In this document: positions 38,269-47,515 of the stretch, one piece after another | Numbering within the stretch: position 1 is the first letter of the stretch | How the letters are laid out: each line of letters opens with the position of its first letter | Assembly: GCA_024281675.1 (NCBI GenBank) | Contig: JAMXAG010000012.1 | Coordinates: 1 to 64,000 of the forward strand | Length of the DNA: 64,000 nucleotides | Direction of reading: 5' to 3' | DNA from: Nitrosomonas sp. | GTDB taxonomy: Bacteria; Pseudomonadota; Gammaproteobacteria; Burkholderiales; Nitrosomonadaceae | The notes under the pieces: generated by a model | Told to the model about the DNA's origin: nothing | Database searches by the model: none | What the model saw: the letters and a program-made list of their open reading frames with translations, nothing else | Position numbers and translations under genes: made by a program

Positions 38269-38585
38269 ATTCCAAAGAACTTGTGAAAATTGTGGTTGAT
38301 GCACTTGAGGATATCAAGGGTTACGACATTGATGTCATCAACGTATCAAAAATAACATCTATGTTTGAATACGTAGTGATTGCTAGTGCGGATTCGACGC
38401 GACAAGCTAAGTCCCTTGCTCGCAACGTGGCGGAGAAGACCAAAGCAACTGGTGGGGTAGTTTATAGCGTAGAAGGCGAGCAAACGGGTGAATGGTTGTT
38501 GGTAGATCTAGGGGATGTAATTGTACATGTGATGCTTCCGGCAGTACGAGAATATTACGATTTGAAATCGCTATGGTTACGTTAA
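38265..38585 (+). CDS. rsfS: ribosome silencing factor
   Basis: RsfS binds ribosomal protein L14 and blocks subunit joining under starvation. The 106-aa protein matches the Iojap/RsfS family: ALEDIKGYDIDVINVSKIT, FEYVVIASADSTRQAKSLAR, and the C-terminal GEWLLVDLGDVIVHVMLPAV with REYYDLKSLW. It overlaps nadD and precedes rlmH, the standard gene order. Confidence 0.95.
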   Translation: MNSKELVKIVVDALEDIKGYDIDVINVSKITSMFEYVVIASADSTRQAKSLARNVAEKTKATGGVVYSVEGEQTGEWLLVDLGDVIVHVMLPAVREYYDLKSLWLR

Positions 38586-38640
38586 TGGGATAGTTGCTGC
38601 ATTAAATCGAAAATCATTTTAATGATTGTTTCAATCGAAT

Positions 38641-39111
38641 ATGAAAGTTTTCATTATCGCAGTCGGTAACAAAATGCCGAATTGGATTCAGCAGGGCTTT
38701 AATGAATACATTAAGCGGTTACCACATGAAATATCTATACAGTTAATTGAAATTAAGCCTGAAAAGCGCAGTAGTGGAAAAACTGTAGAACAATTGCTAT
38801 ATTCTGAATCGGAACGAATTCTTGCAGCACTTCCTTCTGGTTGTAGAATGATTGTATTAGATGAGCGTGGGCACCAATGGACAACTTTGGAGTTTTCTCA
38901 AGTCATCAAACAATGGTTATTAGATAGTAATGCTATCGCATTTGTTATTGGTGGCGCGGATGGGCTGCATCCAAACCTCAAACGTACTGCGCATAAAACA
39001 TTCGCTTTATCCCATTTAACATTGCCGCATGCAATGGTGCGTGTTGTACTGGCCGAGCAGCTTTATCGTGCTGTCTCAGTGCTACAAGGCCATCCTTATC
39101 ATAGAAATTAA
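38641..39111 (+). CDS. rlmH: 23S rRNA pseudouridine-1915 N3-methyltransferase
   Basis: RlmH methylates pseudouridine 1915 in helix 69 using SAM. Starting at the ATG at 38641 gives the family's exact length, 156 aa, beginning MKVFIIAVGNKMPNW; the frame runs five codons further back without support. The trefoil-knot SAM site appears as FVIGGADGLHP, with RMIVLDERG before it and SHLTLPHAMVRVVLAEQLYR after. The RAVSVLQGHPYHRN tail is diagnostic. Confidence 0.96.
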   Translation: MKVFIIAVGNKMPNWIQQGFNEYIKRLPHEISIQLIEIKPEKRSSGKTVEQLLYSESERILAALPSGCRMIVLDERGHQWTTLEFSQVIKQWLLDSNAIAFVIGGADGLHPNLKRTAHKTFALSHLTLPHAMVRVVLAEQLYRAVSVLQGHPYHRN

Positions 39112-39203
39112 TTGAGCATAAATTAAGATAGGCTATTGCATCTTTCGATCGTGCGGTAATATGATCGCACTCAATTCATTTACTGTTTTTTATCGATTTA
39201 ACG

Positions 39204-39824
39204 ATGTTTCCTGATAGACAAATTTACTTGGCTTCTCGAAGCCCAAGACGACGAGAATTGCTTAAACAAATTGGGATTAAATTTAATCTTTTATTAATGC
39301 GAGAAACCTTAGGTCGACCCATAGATGTTGATGAAAAGCCAGTTATCGGTGAATCACCGACTGACTATATCTATCGGATTGTGCGAGCAAAAGCGAGTGA
39401 AGGATATAAGCGGATATTACAACGTAAATTTCCGGTTTTGCCAGTATTGGTGGCTGATACGATTGTTATCCTAGATGGCACTATTCTAGGTAAGCCAAAG
39501 GATATTCATGAAGCTGAAGAAATGTTGAAAGCTTTATCCGGCAGATCCCATCAAGTTTTAACTGCAATTGGTTTGGGAATTAAAGATCAAATACAAATCC
39601 TTTTAACGGCAACAACCGTTCGTTTTCGACAAATTACTGAGCATGAAATCCACAGATACTTGGCGTCGAACAATTTTCTAGATAAAGCGGGTGCTTATGC
39701 CATTCAAGGATTAGCGGCGGTTTTTATCGTTGAAATATCTGGCAGCTATAGTGGTGTAATGGGCTTGCCTTTATATGAAACGGCGCAGCTATTAGAGGAA
39801 GTTGGTATTGAAATTTTTGCTTAA
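39204..39824 (+). CDS. maf: Maf-family nucleoside triphosphate pyrophosphatase
   Basis: Maf proteins hydrolyse non-canonical or excess nucleotides (dTTP/UTP-type) to monophosphates. The 206-aa protein opens with IYLASRSPRRRELLKQIG, has the catalytic aspartate in VLVADTIVILDG followed by ILGKPKD, and the SGRSHQVLTAI segment. The subclass (YhdE or YceF) cannot be decided by eye; position before rng matches the YhdE type. It is nine bases from rng. Confidence 0.9.
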   Translation: MFPDRQIYLASRSPRRRELLKQIGIKFNLLLMRETLGRPIDVDEKPVIGESPTDYIYRIVRAKASEGYKRILQRKFPVLPVLVADTIVILDGTILGKPKDIHEAEEMLKALSGRSHQVLTAIGLGIKDQIQILLTATTVRFRQITEHEIHRYLASNNFLDKAGAYAIQGLAAVFIVEISGSYSGVMGLPLYETAQLLEEVGIEIFA

Positions 39825-39833
39825 TTTGTTGCG

Positions 39834-41291
39834 ATGAATAACGAAATTCTTGTCAATATCACGCCTCAAGAAACCCGAGTAGCTATTTTAGAACAAGGTA
39901 TAACGCAAGAACTTCATATCGAACGCACGAGCGGTCGCGGTATTGTTGGAAATATTTATAATGGTTGCGTCAGCCGTGTATTGCCGGGCATGCAATCAGC
40001 TTTTGTTGATATTGGCTTAGATCGGGCAGCTTTTTTACATGTTGCGGATATCTGGAGTTTATATCAAAACGAAGCAACCAATATCAAGCCGATTGAAAAA
40101 TTGCTGCATGAGGGTAGCAACATATTGGTTCAAGTAGTCAAAGATGCTATTGGAACTAAAGGTGCACGATTATCGACACAAGTTAGCTTGGCAGGGCGCT
40201 TGTTGGTTTATTTGCCGCAAGAGTCACATATTGGAATTTCTCAACGTATTGAAAATGATGGTGAACGTGAATTGCTACGGGAAAAGCTACAACAGCTACT
40301 TCCAGCAGAAGAGAAGGGGGGGTATATCATCCGTACTATGGCTGAGACGGCTGATGATAAGGATCTATGCTCCGATCTAGAGTATTTGCATAAGCTATGG
40401 CACGATATCCAACAAAAAAGCACGACCATATCTGCACCCTCGCTACTCTATCAAGACCTGGACTTGAGTCATCGGGTGCTGCGTGATCTTGTGGATGAAG
40501 ATACGGCTCGAATATTAGTAGATTCACGTGAGAATTATCAAAAATTGGTTAAATTTTCGCAATATTTCATGCCGTACATTACTGATCGAATTGGTGTTTA
40601 TACGGGGGATCGACCATTATTCGATTTGCATAGCGTAGAAGAGGAAATTGAAAGATCCCTGGCTCGGCGAGTCGACTTAAAATCAGGTGGCTATTTGATT
40701 ATTGATCAAACCGAGGCACTGACTACCATGGATGTGAATACCGGAGGATTTATTGGTATCCGCAATTTTGAAGATACAATTCTAAAAACGAACCTAGAAG
40801 CGGCGCAAGTAATCGCCCGCCAGCTACGATTAAGAAACCTTGGTGGTATTATCATTTGTGATTTTATTGATATGGATTCTGAGGAGCATCGCAACGCTGT
40901 TTTGACAGAATTCAATAGAGCCTTATCAAAGGATCGTGTGCGAGTGAATGTTAATGGTTTTAGTATGCTCGGACTCGTCGAAATGACTCGCAAACGGACT
41001 CGCGAAAGCTTGGCGCAAGTACTTTGTGAAACGTGTCCCTCTTGTCACGGGCGTGGTGAGATCAGAACTGCTCAGACCATTTGCTATGAAATTTTGCGTG
41101 AATTATTACGTGAATCCAGGCAGTTTGAGGCCAATGAATTTCGTATTTTAGCGTCGCAACCAGTGATTGATTTATTTTTGGATGAAGAATCACAAAGTTT
41201 GGCCCAGTTAGGAGATTTTATTGCTAAACCCATAAGACTCCAGGTTGAGGAGTCTTACATGCAAGAACAATACGACGTGATCTTGATGTGA
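39834..41291 (+). CDS. rng: ribonuclease G
   Basis: RNase G matures the 5' end of 16S rRNA and degrades some mRNAs. The 485-aa protein has an N-terminal S1 domain (GNIYNGCVSRVLPGMQSAFV, AFLHVADI), the catalytic DNase I-like site with TTMDVNTGGFIG and IIICDFIDM, and the zinc-link cysteines CETCPSCHGRG. It lacks the long C-terminal scaffold of RNase E. It ends the nadD-rsfS-rlmH-maf-rng gene group. Confidence 0.95.
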   Translation: MNNEILVNITPQETRVAILEQGITQELHIERTSGRGIVGNIYNGCVSRVLPGMQSAFVDIGLDRAAFLHVADIWSLYQNEATNIKPIEKLLHEGSNILVQVVKDAIGTKGARLSTQVSLAGRLLVYLPQESHIGISQRIENDGERELLREKLQQLLPAEEKGGYIIRTMAETADDKDLCSDLEYLHKLWHDIQQKSTTISAPSLLYQDLDLSHRVLRDLVDEDTARILVDSRENYQKLVKFSQYFMPYITDRIGVYTGDRPLFDLHSVEEEIERSLARRVDLKSGGYLIIDQTEALTTMDVNTGGFIGIRNFEDTILKTNLEAAQVIARQLRLRNLGGIIICDFIDMDSEEHRNAVLTEFNRALSKDRVRVNVNGFSMLGLVEMTRKRTRESLAQVLCETCPSCHGRGEIRTAQTICYEILRELLRESRQFEANEFRILASQPVIDLFLDEESQSLAQLGDFIAKPIRLQVEESYMQEQYDVILM

Positions 41292-41423
41292 TTTTTAATT
41301 TTGTACAAATCTATTGAGAATCAAAGTTAACGTAGATTTTACATGGTTGCGCCGGCTAAGACATTAAAGGATAATACTGCATTTTAATGGTTTGCTTTTT
41401 TATAAGCGATAGGTCAATATCTC

Positions 41424-41636
41424 ATGAAAGAAAATATTCATCCCGATTATCACGAAATAACAGTAACTTGCAGTTGTGGGAGCGTGTTTAATACGCGTTC
41501 TACTTTGAATAAGCCTTTGCATATTGAAGTATGCTCGCAATGTCATCCATTTTATACCGGTAAGCAAAAGATTGTGGATACTGCGGGAAGGGTTGAGAAA
41601 TTTCGTCAGAAATACGGCAAACAAATATCGCATTAA
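41424..41636 (+). CDS. rpmE: 50S ribosomal protein L31
   Basis: The 70-aa protein is the zinc-binding (C+) form of L31, with the ligands in TCSCGS and [13 protein letters not shown]. Zinc-free paralogues (RpmE2) lack these cysteines. The length and the FYTGKQK box are diagnostic. It is separated from rng by 132 bases and so probably has its own promoter. Confidence 0.96.
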   Translation: MKENIHPDYHEITVTCSCGSVFNTRSTLNKPLHIEVCSQCHPFYTGKQKIVDTAGRVEKFRQKYGKQISH

Positions 41637-41686
41637 GGTTTTTCTAGCAAAGTTGCAGGTTGTTTACGCAAATGCGAGTCGTATTC

Positions 41687-42004
41687 TTAATAGTGAATAG
41701 CAAGCCATATGGTCTTATCGTTTGGGTCTACCCAACTCACTTTGTGTCTCACATGAGCGGGGATATTAATGTAATCCCCCTCATTGAGATGAATCGTTGG
41801 TTGATTTTCGAAAGATAGCGCTGCTCTTCCTTTCAACACTATTACCCATTCATCTTTCTCTTGATCATACCAATCGGATGGTTGGAATATTTGTCCTGTT
41901 GAAATAATCCTTTCTATTCTGATGGCGTCATTTCTTATCAAGACCTCAAAGAGCTCTTCTTGTTGAGCGAATGGGATATTCGAAAAAATATTGCTCACAT
42001 TCAT
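41687..42004 (-). CDS. small cupin-domain protein
   Basis: This 105-aa single-domain cupin has the two conserved motifs in reduced form: EWVIVLKGRAALSFE with LNEGDYINIPAHVRHKVSWV. Histidines of the second motif (HVRHKV) and the acidic residue after EGDY could bind a metal. It is divergent from the acyl-carrier-protein gene, with about 60 bases between the starts, suggesting shared control. The substrate is unknown; such small cupins are often sugar isomerases, dioxygenases or sensors. Confidence 0.8.
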   Translation of the reverse strand: MNVSNIFSNIPFAQQEELFEVLIRNDAIRIERIISTGQIFQPSDWYDQEKDEWVIVLKGRAALSFENQPTIHLNEGDYINIPAHVRHKVSWVDPNDKTIWLAIHY

Positions 42005-42062
42005 ATTTCACCCTTATGTCTTATTCAAATATTTCAAGTAATGACCTTTTGTTAGATCAAAA

Positions 42063-42347
42063 ATGAAACTTGATATTGAAATAAAAAAAATCATCAAACG
42101 TACATTGGTATTAAGCGATCAATATGATGCCATGACCACGGATACCTATTTATTAGGTAACATTTCGGAACTCGATTCGGTTTCGATAGTATCGGTTATT
42201 TTAGCGTTAGAGGAAGAGTTTTCAATTTCAATTCATGACGATGAAATCAGTGCTGCGACATTCAAAACGCTGGGAACTCTAGTTCAATTTATCCAAAAAA
42301 AGATCACTGAAAAAACAACTGCTACTGTTGTTCAAGGCTGCAGATAA
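42063..42347 (+). CDS. acyl carrier protein-like
   Basis: The 94-aa protein has the four-helix carrier-protein pattern with the phosphopantetheine serine in SELDSVSIVSVILALEEEF, instead of the fatty-acid type DSLD. This marks it as a specialised carrier. Carrier proteins of this size are common in exosortase-linked EPS clusters. The FkbH-like HAD protein at the other end of the locus (61981-63825) belongs to a family that loads small acyl groups onto such carriers, which makes them possible partners. Confidence 0.8.
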   Translation: MKLDIEIKKIIKRTLVLSDQYDAMTTDTYLLGNISELDSVSIVSVILALEEEFSISIHDDEISAATFKTLGTLVQFIQKKITEKTTATVVQGCR

Positions 42348-42360
42348 GCCTTGTTTCATT

Positions 42361-42600
42361 TATCTTCAAAGGCGGATAGCGCTTGCTTAGCTTTGTCAAT
42401 CGTGGCTGCGCTCTAGATCAAGCGTAAATCGGCAGCCACTTGCTTGTGTTTATTCCATGTGACGTAGTTGAGACTGTTACGCACCTTATGCACGATACAG
42501 AGTCACACAATGGCATGTGGATAAACGGTTTCAATCGCTTCGGGAAAATCCCTTAAGCCATCGCTAATAAAGATATTCTCTTTGCCGTGCAAAGGTTTCT
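42361..42600 (-). pseudogene. IS256-family transposase remnant
   Basis: Read on the minus strand, 42361-42575 encodes the mutator-type signature ISDGLRDFPEAIETVYP, LCIVHKVRNSLNYVTWNKHK and AADLRLI..SAATIDKAKQAL, interrupted by two in-frame stops (after HAIV and after DLRLI). Neither end of the element is visible. It occupies about half of the gene-free stretch 42348-42842; the remainder is A+T-rich and contains the inverted repeat listed next. Confidence 0.85.
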
Positions 42601-42720
42601 GAGAATTTGCAGATGATTGGAATGACTGAATTGCCATGCTGGCGGGGCATGCAGTGTTTGATCTATTGATGTCACCTTCCGGTAATTTTCGTCATACTAA
42701 TCAAATAGGTTAGCAGAACC

Positions 42721-42750
42721 CGGTATAAAAATTTTCAAATTTTTATACCG
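42721..42750. promoter_or_regulatory. 14-bp perfect inverted repeat upstream of ovoA
   Basis: CGGTATAAAAATTT and AAATTTTTATACCG are exact inverted copies around a two-base centre. It lies about 90 bases before the ovoA start, with TATAAT at 42801-42806 between them. It may be an operator for ovoA or the end of an old mobile element. It is too A+T-rich at the tip and lacks a T tail for a good terminator. Confidence 0.4.
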
Positions 42751-42842
42751 AATAACGAGTAATTTTTAAGGGAATTATGTTTTGTGAAAAAATGAAAGGT
42801 TATAATGTCTAAATAAATGAAACATTAATTAACAATAATAAT

Positions 42843-44957
42843 ATGTCAAGATCAGTATTCCTCAGAACACCTTTTTTGAATGGTAACAACCCCGAGTTAA
42901 AACGCAAAGAGATTCAGAAATACTTTCACACTACGCTCGATTGTTATGAACGGCTTTTTGAGACGTTGCGCTCCGATGAAGCGTATTACATAAAACCGAT
43001 TTCATTGCGCCATCCGCTTATTTTTTATTTTGGGCATACTGCAACCTTTTATATTAATAAACTCATTCTTGCGGGTTTGATATCCGAGCGTATTAACCCT
43101 AAATTCGAATCGATGTTTGCGGTTGGTGTGGATGAAATGAGTTGGGATGATCTCGATAGTACGCATTACAATTGGCCTACGGTACAAGCAGTGCGTGAAT
43201 ATCGTAATGCTATGCGTACTCGGATTGATCAGCTAATTATGCAGATGCCATTGGTGCTGCCGATTACTTGGGAAAGCTCTTGGTGGCCGATCTTAATGGG
43301 TATTGAACATGAGCGTATTCATTTGGAAACTTCATCAGTGCTAATTCGTCAGCATGCACTTGAATTTGTGCAGCCGCATGCTGACTGGAAAGCTTGCCAA
43401 AAATCTACTCAAGCACCTCAAAATCAAATGATTCCGGTTGCAGCTGGGACGGTTACGCTCAATAAAAACAAGAACGATTGCGAGTATTATGGTTGGGACA
43501 ATGAATTTGGTTTGCATCAAATCAATATTCCAGCGTTTCAGGCGAGTAAATACTTAGTGACTAATCAAGAGTTTCTCGCTTTTATTGAAGCAAGGGGCTA
43601 TCAAACTGAAAAATATTGGCAGGAAGAAGGCCGTTCTTGGCAAAAATTTACGCAAGCAATGCACCCAGTTTTCTGGATTAGAAAAGGTGAGGATTGGTAT
43701 TTGCGCATTATGACCGAAGAAATTCCTATGCCCTGGGATTGGCCAGTGGAAGTGAATTACCACGAAGCCAAAGCATTTTGTAACTGGAAAGCAGCAATTA
43801 CAGCACAATCTATTCGCTTGCCGACTGAAGATGAGTGGTATCGATTGTACGATGTTGGGCAATTATCCGAAGTATCGTCCGATGTGCCTGCAAACAGTAA
43901 TTTGCATTTGGATCACTATGCATCTAGTTGTCCAGTAACCGAATTTAAGCATGGTGAATTTTTTGATGTGGTTGGTAATGTATGGCAATGGACCGAGACA
44001 CCGATTTATCCTTTTCCGGGTTTTGACGTGCACCCGTTATATGATGATTTTACTACGCCAACTTTTGATGGCCAGCATAACCTAATCAAAGGTGGCTCAT
44101 GGATTTCTTGTGGTGATGAATCGTTACGAAGCGCACGTTATGCTTTCCGTCGACATTTCTTTCAACACGCGGGTTTTCGTTATGTGATTTCTGAAGCACT
44201 CGCAACACAAACAAGCTCAAGTTATGAAACGGATAAGTTGTTATCCGAATACGCTGAGTTTCACTATGGTGATATTTATTTTAATGTGCCGAATTTTTCT
44301 AAAGCTTTAGCAGAAATTGCGATTGCAGCATTGGGTGATCGACCTAAGCGAAGGGCGTTAGATTTAGGATGTGCGTCTGGTCGAGCAACATTTGAATTGG
44401 CGCATGCATTTGAGTCTGTCACTGGTGTTGATTTTTCCGCGCGTTTTATCGGCCAAGGTGTTCAGCTTGCGCAACACGGTGTTTTGCGCTACGTGCTCAC
44501 TGATGAAGGCGATCTGGTCAGTTACAAAGAGAGTACGTTGGTAGGTTTGGGTTTGGAGCGTGTCAAAGATAAAGTCGAGTTTTATCAAGGTGATGCCTGC
44601 AATCTGAGACCCATTCTAACTGGCTATGATTTAATTCTGGCTGCAAACCTGATTGATCGTTTGTACGATCCTGCAAAGTTGCTCAATAATATTCATACAC
44701 GCATCAATCCATCCGGCTTACTGTTGATTGCTTCACCGTATACTTGGTTGGTAGAGCATACCAAAAAAGAATCTTGGGTCGGTGGATTCAAGCGAGACGG
44801 AGAGAGTTTTACTACGTTGGATGGCTTAAAGGAAATTTTAGGTAAGTATTTTAGATTGATTCAAGGTCCACAAGCAGTGCCATTTGTCATTCGTGAAACC
44901 AAACGGAAGTTCCAACATACGCTCTCTGAAGTGACTATCTGGGAGAAAATCTCTTGA
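42843..44957 (+). CDS. ovoA: OvoA, 5-histidylcysteine sulfoxide synthase with methyltransferase domain
   Basis: OvoA couples cysteine to carbon 5 of histidine with oxygen, the first step to ovothiol; its C-terminal domain is thought to add the N-methyl group. The 704-aa protein has a DinB-like iron domain with the ligand motif HERIHLE (His156, His160, Glu162) and a further candidate His65 in YFGHTATFY. A formylglycine-enzyme-like domain (KYLVTNQEFLAFIEARGY, VVGNVWQWTETPIYPFPGF, IKGGSWISCGDE) follows. A SAM methyltransferase domain (ALDLGCASGRATFELA, TGVDFSARF) starts near residue 505. This three-part build separates OvoA from ergothioneine EgtB. The stop overlaps the next start by four bases. 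Confidence 0.93.
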   Translation: MSRSVFLRTPFLNGNNPELKRKEIQKYFHTTLDCYERLFETLRSDEAYYIKPISLRHPLIFYFGHTATFYINKLILAGLISERINPKFESMFAVGVDEMSWDDLDSTHYNWPTVQAVREYRNAMRTRIDQLIMQMPLVLPITWESSWWPILMGIEHERIHLETSSVLIRQHALEFVQPHADWKACQKSTQAPQNQMIPVAAGTVTLNKNKNDCEYYGWDNEFGLHQINIPAFQASKYLVTNQEFLAFIEARGYQTEKYWQEEGRSWQKFTQAMHPVFWIRKGEDWYLRIMTEEIPMPWDWPVEVNYHEAKAFCNWKAAITAQSIRLPTEDEWYRLYDVGQLSEVSSDVPANSNLHLDHYASSCPVTEFKHGEFFDVVGNVWQWTETPIYPFPGFDVHPLYDDFTTPTFDGQHNLIKGGSWISCGDESLRSARYAFRRHFFQHAGFRYVISEALATQTSSSYETDKLLSEYAEFHYGDIYFNVPNFSKALAEIAIAALGDRPKRRALDLGCASGRATFELAHAFESVTGVDFSARFIGQGVQLAQHGVLRYVLTDEGDLVSYKESTLVGLGLERVKDKVEFYQGDACNLRPILTGYDLILAANLIDRLYDPAKLLNNIHTRINPSGLLLIASPYTWLVEHTKKESWVGGFKRDGESFTTLDGLKEILGKYFRLIQGPQAVPFVIRETKRKFQHTLSEVTIWEKIS

Positions 44958-46150
44958 GTAACGGTTTTGACTTCGATCAGGAAATCAACCGTGATGGTAC
45001 CAGTAGTACAAAGTATGATGGGCGTTACAGCATGTTTGGGAGAGGAGATGTTATTCCGGCCTGGGTAGCCGATATGGATTTTGCCGCACCACCGGCGGTG
45101 ACACAGGCGTTGATGCAACGAGCAGCGCATCCGGTTTATGGCTATACGATGTTTTCTGATGGTTTGTACGAAGCACTGATCGTATGGATAAAACACCGGC
45201 ACCAGTGGGACATTCAGCGTGATTGGATAGTTATGTGTCCTGGTGTTGTGCCATCGATCAATGCTGCGATTGTTGCACTGACACAGCCGGGTGATGGTGT
45301 TATTGTGCAGCCGCCGGTCTATTTCCCTTTTTTTTCTACGGTTACTCAAGCTAGTAGATGTTTGATATATAATCCGCTGCGTATAGAGAATCAACAGAAT
45401 AATCGCTATACCATTGATTTTGATCATCTCGAGCAATGTGCCAAAAATGCGCGTTTTTTGTTGCTATGTTCCCCGCATAACCCAGTAGGGCGTGTTTGGT
45501 TTCCCGAGGAATTGGGACGATTGCTGGAAATTGCTGAAAAGTATAATTTGATTATTTTTTCAGATGAAATTCATGCTGATTTGATTTATGCGAGTAATCG
45601 GCATTATCCTCTGGCAGCATTATCGAATAATACTACTAAAATCATTACTGCTGTTGCACCGAGCAAAACCTTTAATATTCCGGGTCTCAATTTGTCTGCA
45701 CTGATTATTCCTGATAAATCTACACGCAATGCTGTCAAGGATATATTTAGTAACTTACACATCAATCCAGCTAATCCTTTCAGTATTGTTGCATTCGAAG
45801 CGGCCTATCGCGAAGGTGAAGAATGGCTAGAAGCACTGTTAGTTTATTTACGAGATACCCGCGATGCTGTACAAAAAATTCTATACGACCATTTGCCAGA
45901 GATTAGAGTCACGCCGATTGAAGGAACCTATTTGATGTGGCTTGATTTTCGTGCTTGGAACATGACTGATGCACAATTGAAGCATTTTTTTGTACACCAA
46001 GCGGGTATTGGTATGAGCCCTGGAATTTTGTTCGGTGCGGAAGGCAGTGGTTTTATGCGTTTAAATATCGCTGCGCCAAGAAGAGTGATCGATGGATTAT
46101 TGAAACGATTGTTGTGTTTCAATAAAAGTGAATTTCGGGTTAAGCGTTAG
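44954..46150 (+). CDS. ovoB: OvoB-like PLP-dependent C-S lyase
   Basis: The 398-aa fold-type I PLP enzyme is of the PatB/MalY class: MFGRGDVIPAWVADMDFAAP at the N-terminus, SPHNPVGRVW, IIFSDEIHADLIY, and the PLP lysine in AVAPSKTFNIPGLN. By itself it would be called a cystathionine beta-lyase. Translational coupling to ovoA (ATG inside the last codons, 44954-44957) indicates the lyase that cleaves the sulfoxide to 5-thiohistidine in ovothiol synthesis. Confidence 0.85.
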   Translation: MSNGFDFDQEINRDGTSSTKYDGRYSMFGRGDVIPAWVADMDFAAPPAVTQALMQRAAHPVYGYTMFSDGLYEALIVWIKHRHQWDIQRDWIVMCPGVVPSINAAIVALTQPGDGVIVQPPVYFPFFSTVTQASRCLIYNPLRIENQQNNRYTIDFDHLEQCAKNARFLLLCSPHNPVGRVWFPEELGRLLEIAEKYNLIIFSDEIHADLIYASNRHYPLAALSNNTTKIITAVAPSKTFNIPGLNLSALIIPDKSTRNAVKDIFSNLHINPANPFSIVAFEAAYREGEEWLEALLVYLRDTRDAVQKILYDHLPEIRVTPIEGTYLMWLDFRAWNMTDAQLKHFFVHQAGIGMSPGILFGAEGSGFMRLNIAAPRRVIDGLLKRLLCFNKSEFRVKR

Positions 46151-46450
46151 ACTATTAATTTTTGCTCCTGAAAATTACCTAGCGATTATTTTTAGAAGCA
46201 AAAATTCGAGAAAATGATTGCAGATAAGGTTATGCGCTTGATAGTTCTAATTTCTATTGAAGGATTCATTTATTGAAATAGAGCGGATATCATGTTTTTT
46301 TCCGTATTTTTCTTAAAATTAGAGGGCTTATAATTGGTACAGTTATTTACGATAATTTGGTTGCGATGTGTGTAAGCACGGGTAAACATCAACACGATTG
46401 ACAACACATCTGAACTAATTTGCTTTCTTAAAAAAATGAAGGATTTTGTG
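46151..46450. other. 300-bp gap between the ovothiol and EPS genes
   Basis: This A+T-rich non-coding stretch presumably holds the EPS promoter. I see no strong -35/-10 pair. A TGGTACA-N4-TTTAC string at about 46335-46349 resembles a sigma-54 site only weakly, because the -12 GC is absent. No hairpin followed by a T run is evident after ovoB. Confidence 0.4.
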
Positions 46451-47443
46451 ATGCTAGCATTAAACTGCACAAATCGATTGAAGTTGATTGTATTGATAAT
46501 TGTGTTTTTGCTGTCGGCTTGTGGTGATGCTAAGGAAAGTGTAGAAAAAAAACCAGGTCAAGCGTTAGCAAGCGTCAATGGAAATGAAATAACCATACTG
46601 CAACTTAACGATGAGCTTGTGCGGGCGGGTATTCGTGCAGAACAATTTGAGACAGCAAGTAAGCAAATACTAGAATCATTAATTGCCCGCCAATTGATTG
46701 TAGATGAGGCTGTACGTACCAAGCTTGATCGAACACCCGAAGTAATGCAAGCACGTGAGCGAGCTAATGCACAAGTTATTGCACAGGCTTACTTGCAAAG
46801 AATTACCAATAAACTCGGTAAGCCGAGCCAAGTGGAAATAGATGAGTTTTATCAACGCAATCCAGAGTATTTTGAGAAACGTAAACAATTTGACCTGACA
46901 ATTGTTCGAATTGCCTTAAATGATTTAAGTAAAGAACTAAAAACAGTGCTGGATGCCGCAAAATCAATCGATGAAGTTACTACTTGGTTAGATAAGCAGG
47001 GCATACAGTATGCTCGTAATGTGGCATTACGTAGCACCGCCGATTTGCCATCTCATATAGTGAATATGATACTTGAGAAAGGTAAAAATCATATTTTTGT
47101 TATGCAAGAACGTGCTCACAACCTTCTAATAGCTGTTAATGCGATTAAGGAAAATCCATTATCACTTGCTTTAGCTACACCTCAGATTGAGAAGTTTCTA
47201 GCTAATCAAAAATATAAGCATGCATCGGAAGAAGAAATTAACCGATTGCGTTCCTCAGCAAAGATCGAATATTTTGGAAAAAATGCACCCAATTTAAACC
47301 TGAAAGATTCCAATATGAATACACAGCCAGTGGAATCTTTTTTGGATAAAAAAGACTTTGAAAATAACAGTAATAATTTAAATCAATCAAATTCAATGCC
47401 AGTCGAACGATCAATTGAACGTGGTATGATGGGTTTAAAATAG
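46451..47443 (+). CDS. epsD: EpsD-family peptidyl-prolyl isomerase lipoprotein
   Basis: EpsD proteins accompany exosortase-B EPS loci and carry a SurA/parvulin-like build. Starting at the ATG at 46451 (AAGGA eight bases before it) gives 330 aa with a lipobox FLLSACG. The N-terminal chaperone helices follow (ILESLIARQLIVDEAVRT, MQARERANAQVIAQAYL). The PPIase-like part is short and lacks clear parvulin catalytic residues. A low-complexity Asn/Ser tail ends the protein. It is the first gene of the eps run. Confidence 0.82.
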   Translation: MLALNCTNRLKLIVLIIVFLLSACGDAKESVEKKPGQALASVNGNEITILQLNDELVRAGIRAEQFETASKQILESLIARQLIVDEAVRTKLDRTPEVMQARERANAQVIAQAYLQRITNKLGKPSQVEIDEFYQRNPEYFEKRKQFDLTIVRIALNDLSKELKTVLDAAKSIDEVTTWLDKQGIQYARNVALRSTADLPSHIVNMILEKGKNHIFVMQERAHNLLIAVNAIKENPLSLALATPQIEKFLANQKYKHASEEEINRLRSSAKIEYFGKNAPNLNLKDSNMNTQPVESFLDKKDFENNSNNLNQSNSMPVERSIERGMMGLK

Positions 47444-47515
47444 ATCATATTTTCAATATAAGATATTTCATACTGAGCAAACAAAATTAAACACATTTAA
47501 CAGGAGCGTAAAATA

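Noticed and set aside
46333-46350. possible sigma-54 promoter for the eps genes
   Set aside because: The -24 half (TGGTACA) is acceptable but the -12 GC is missing, so it does not meet the consensus.
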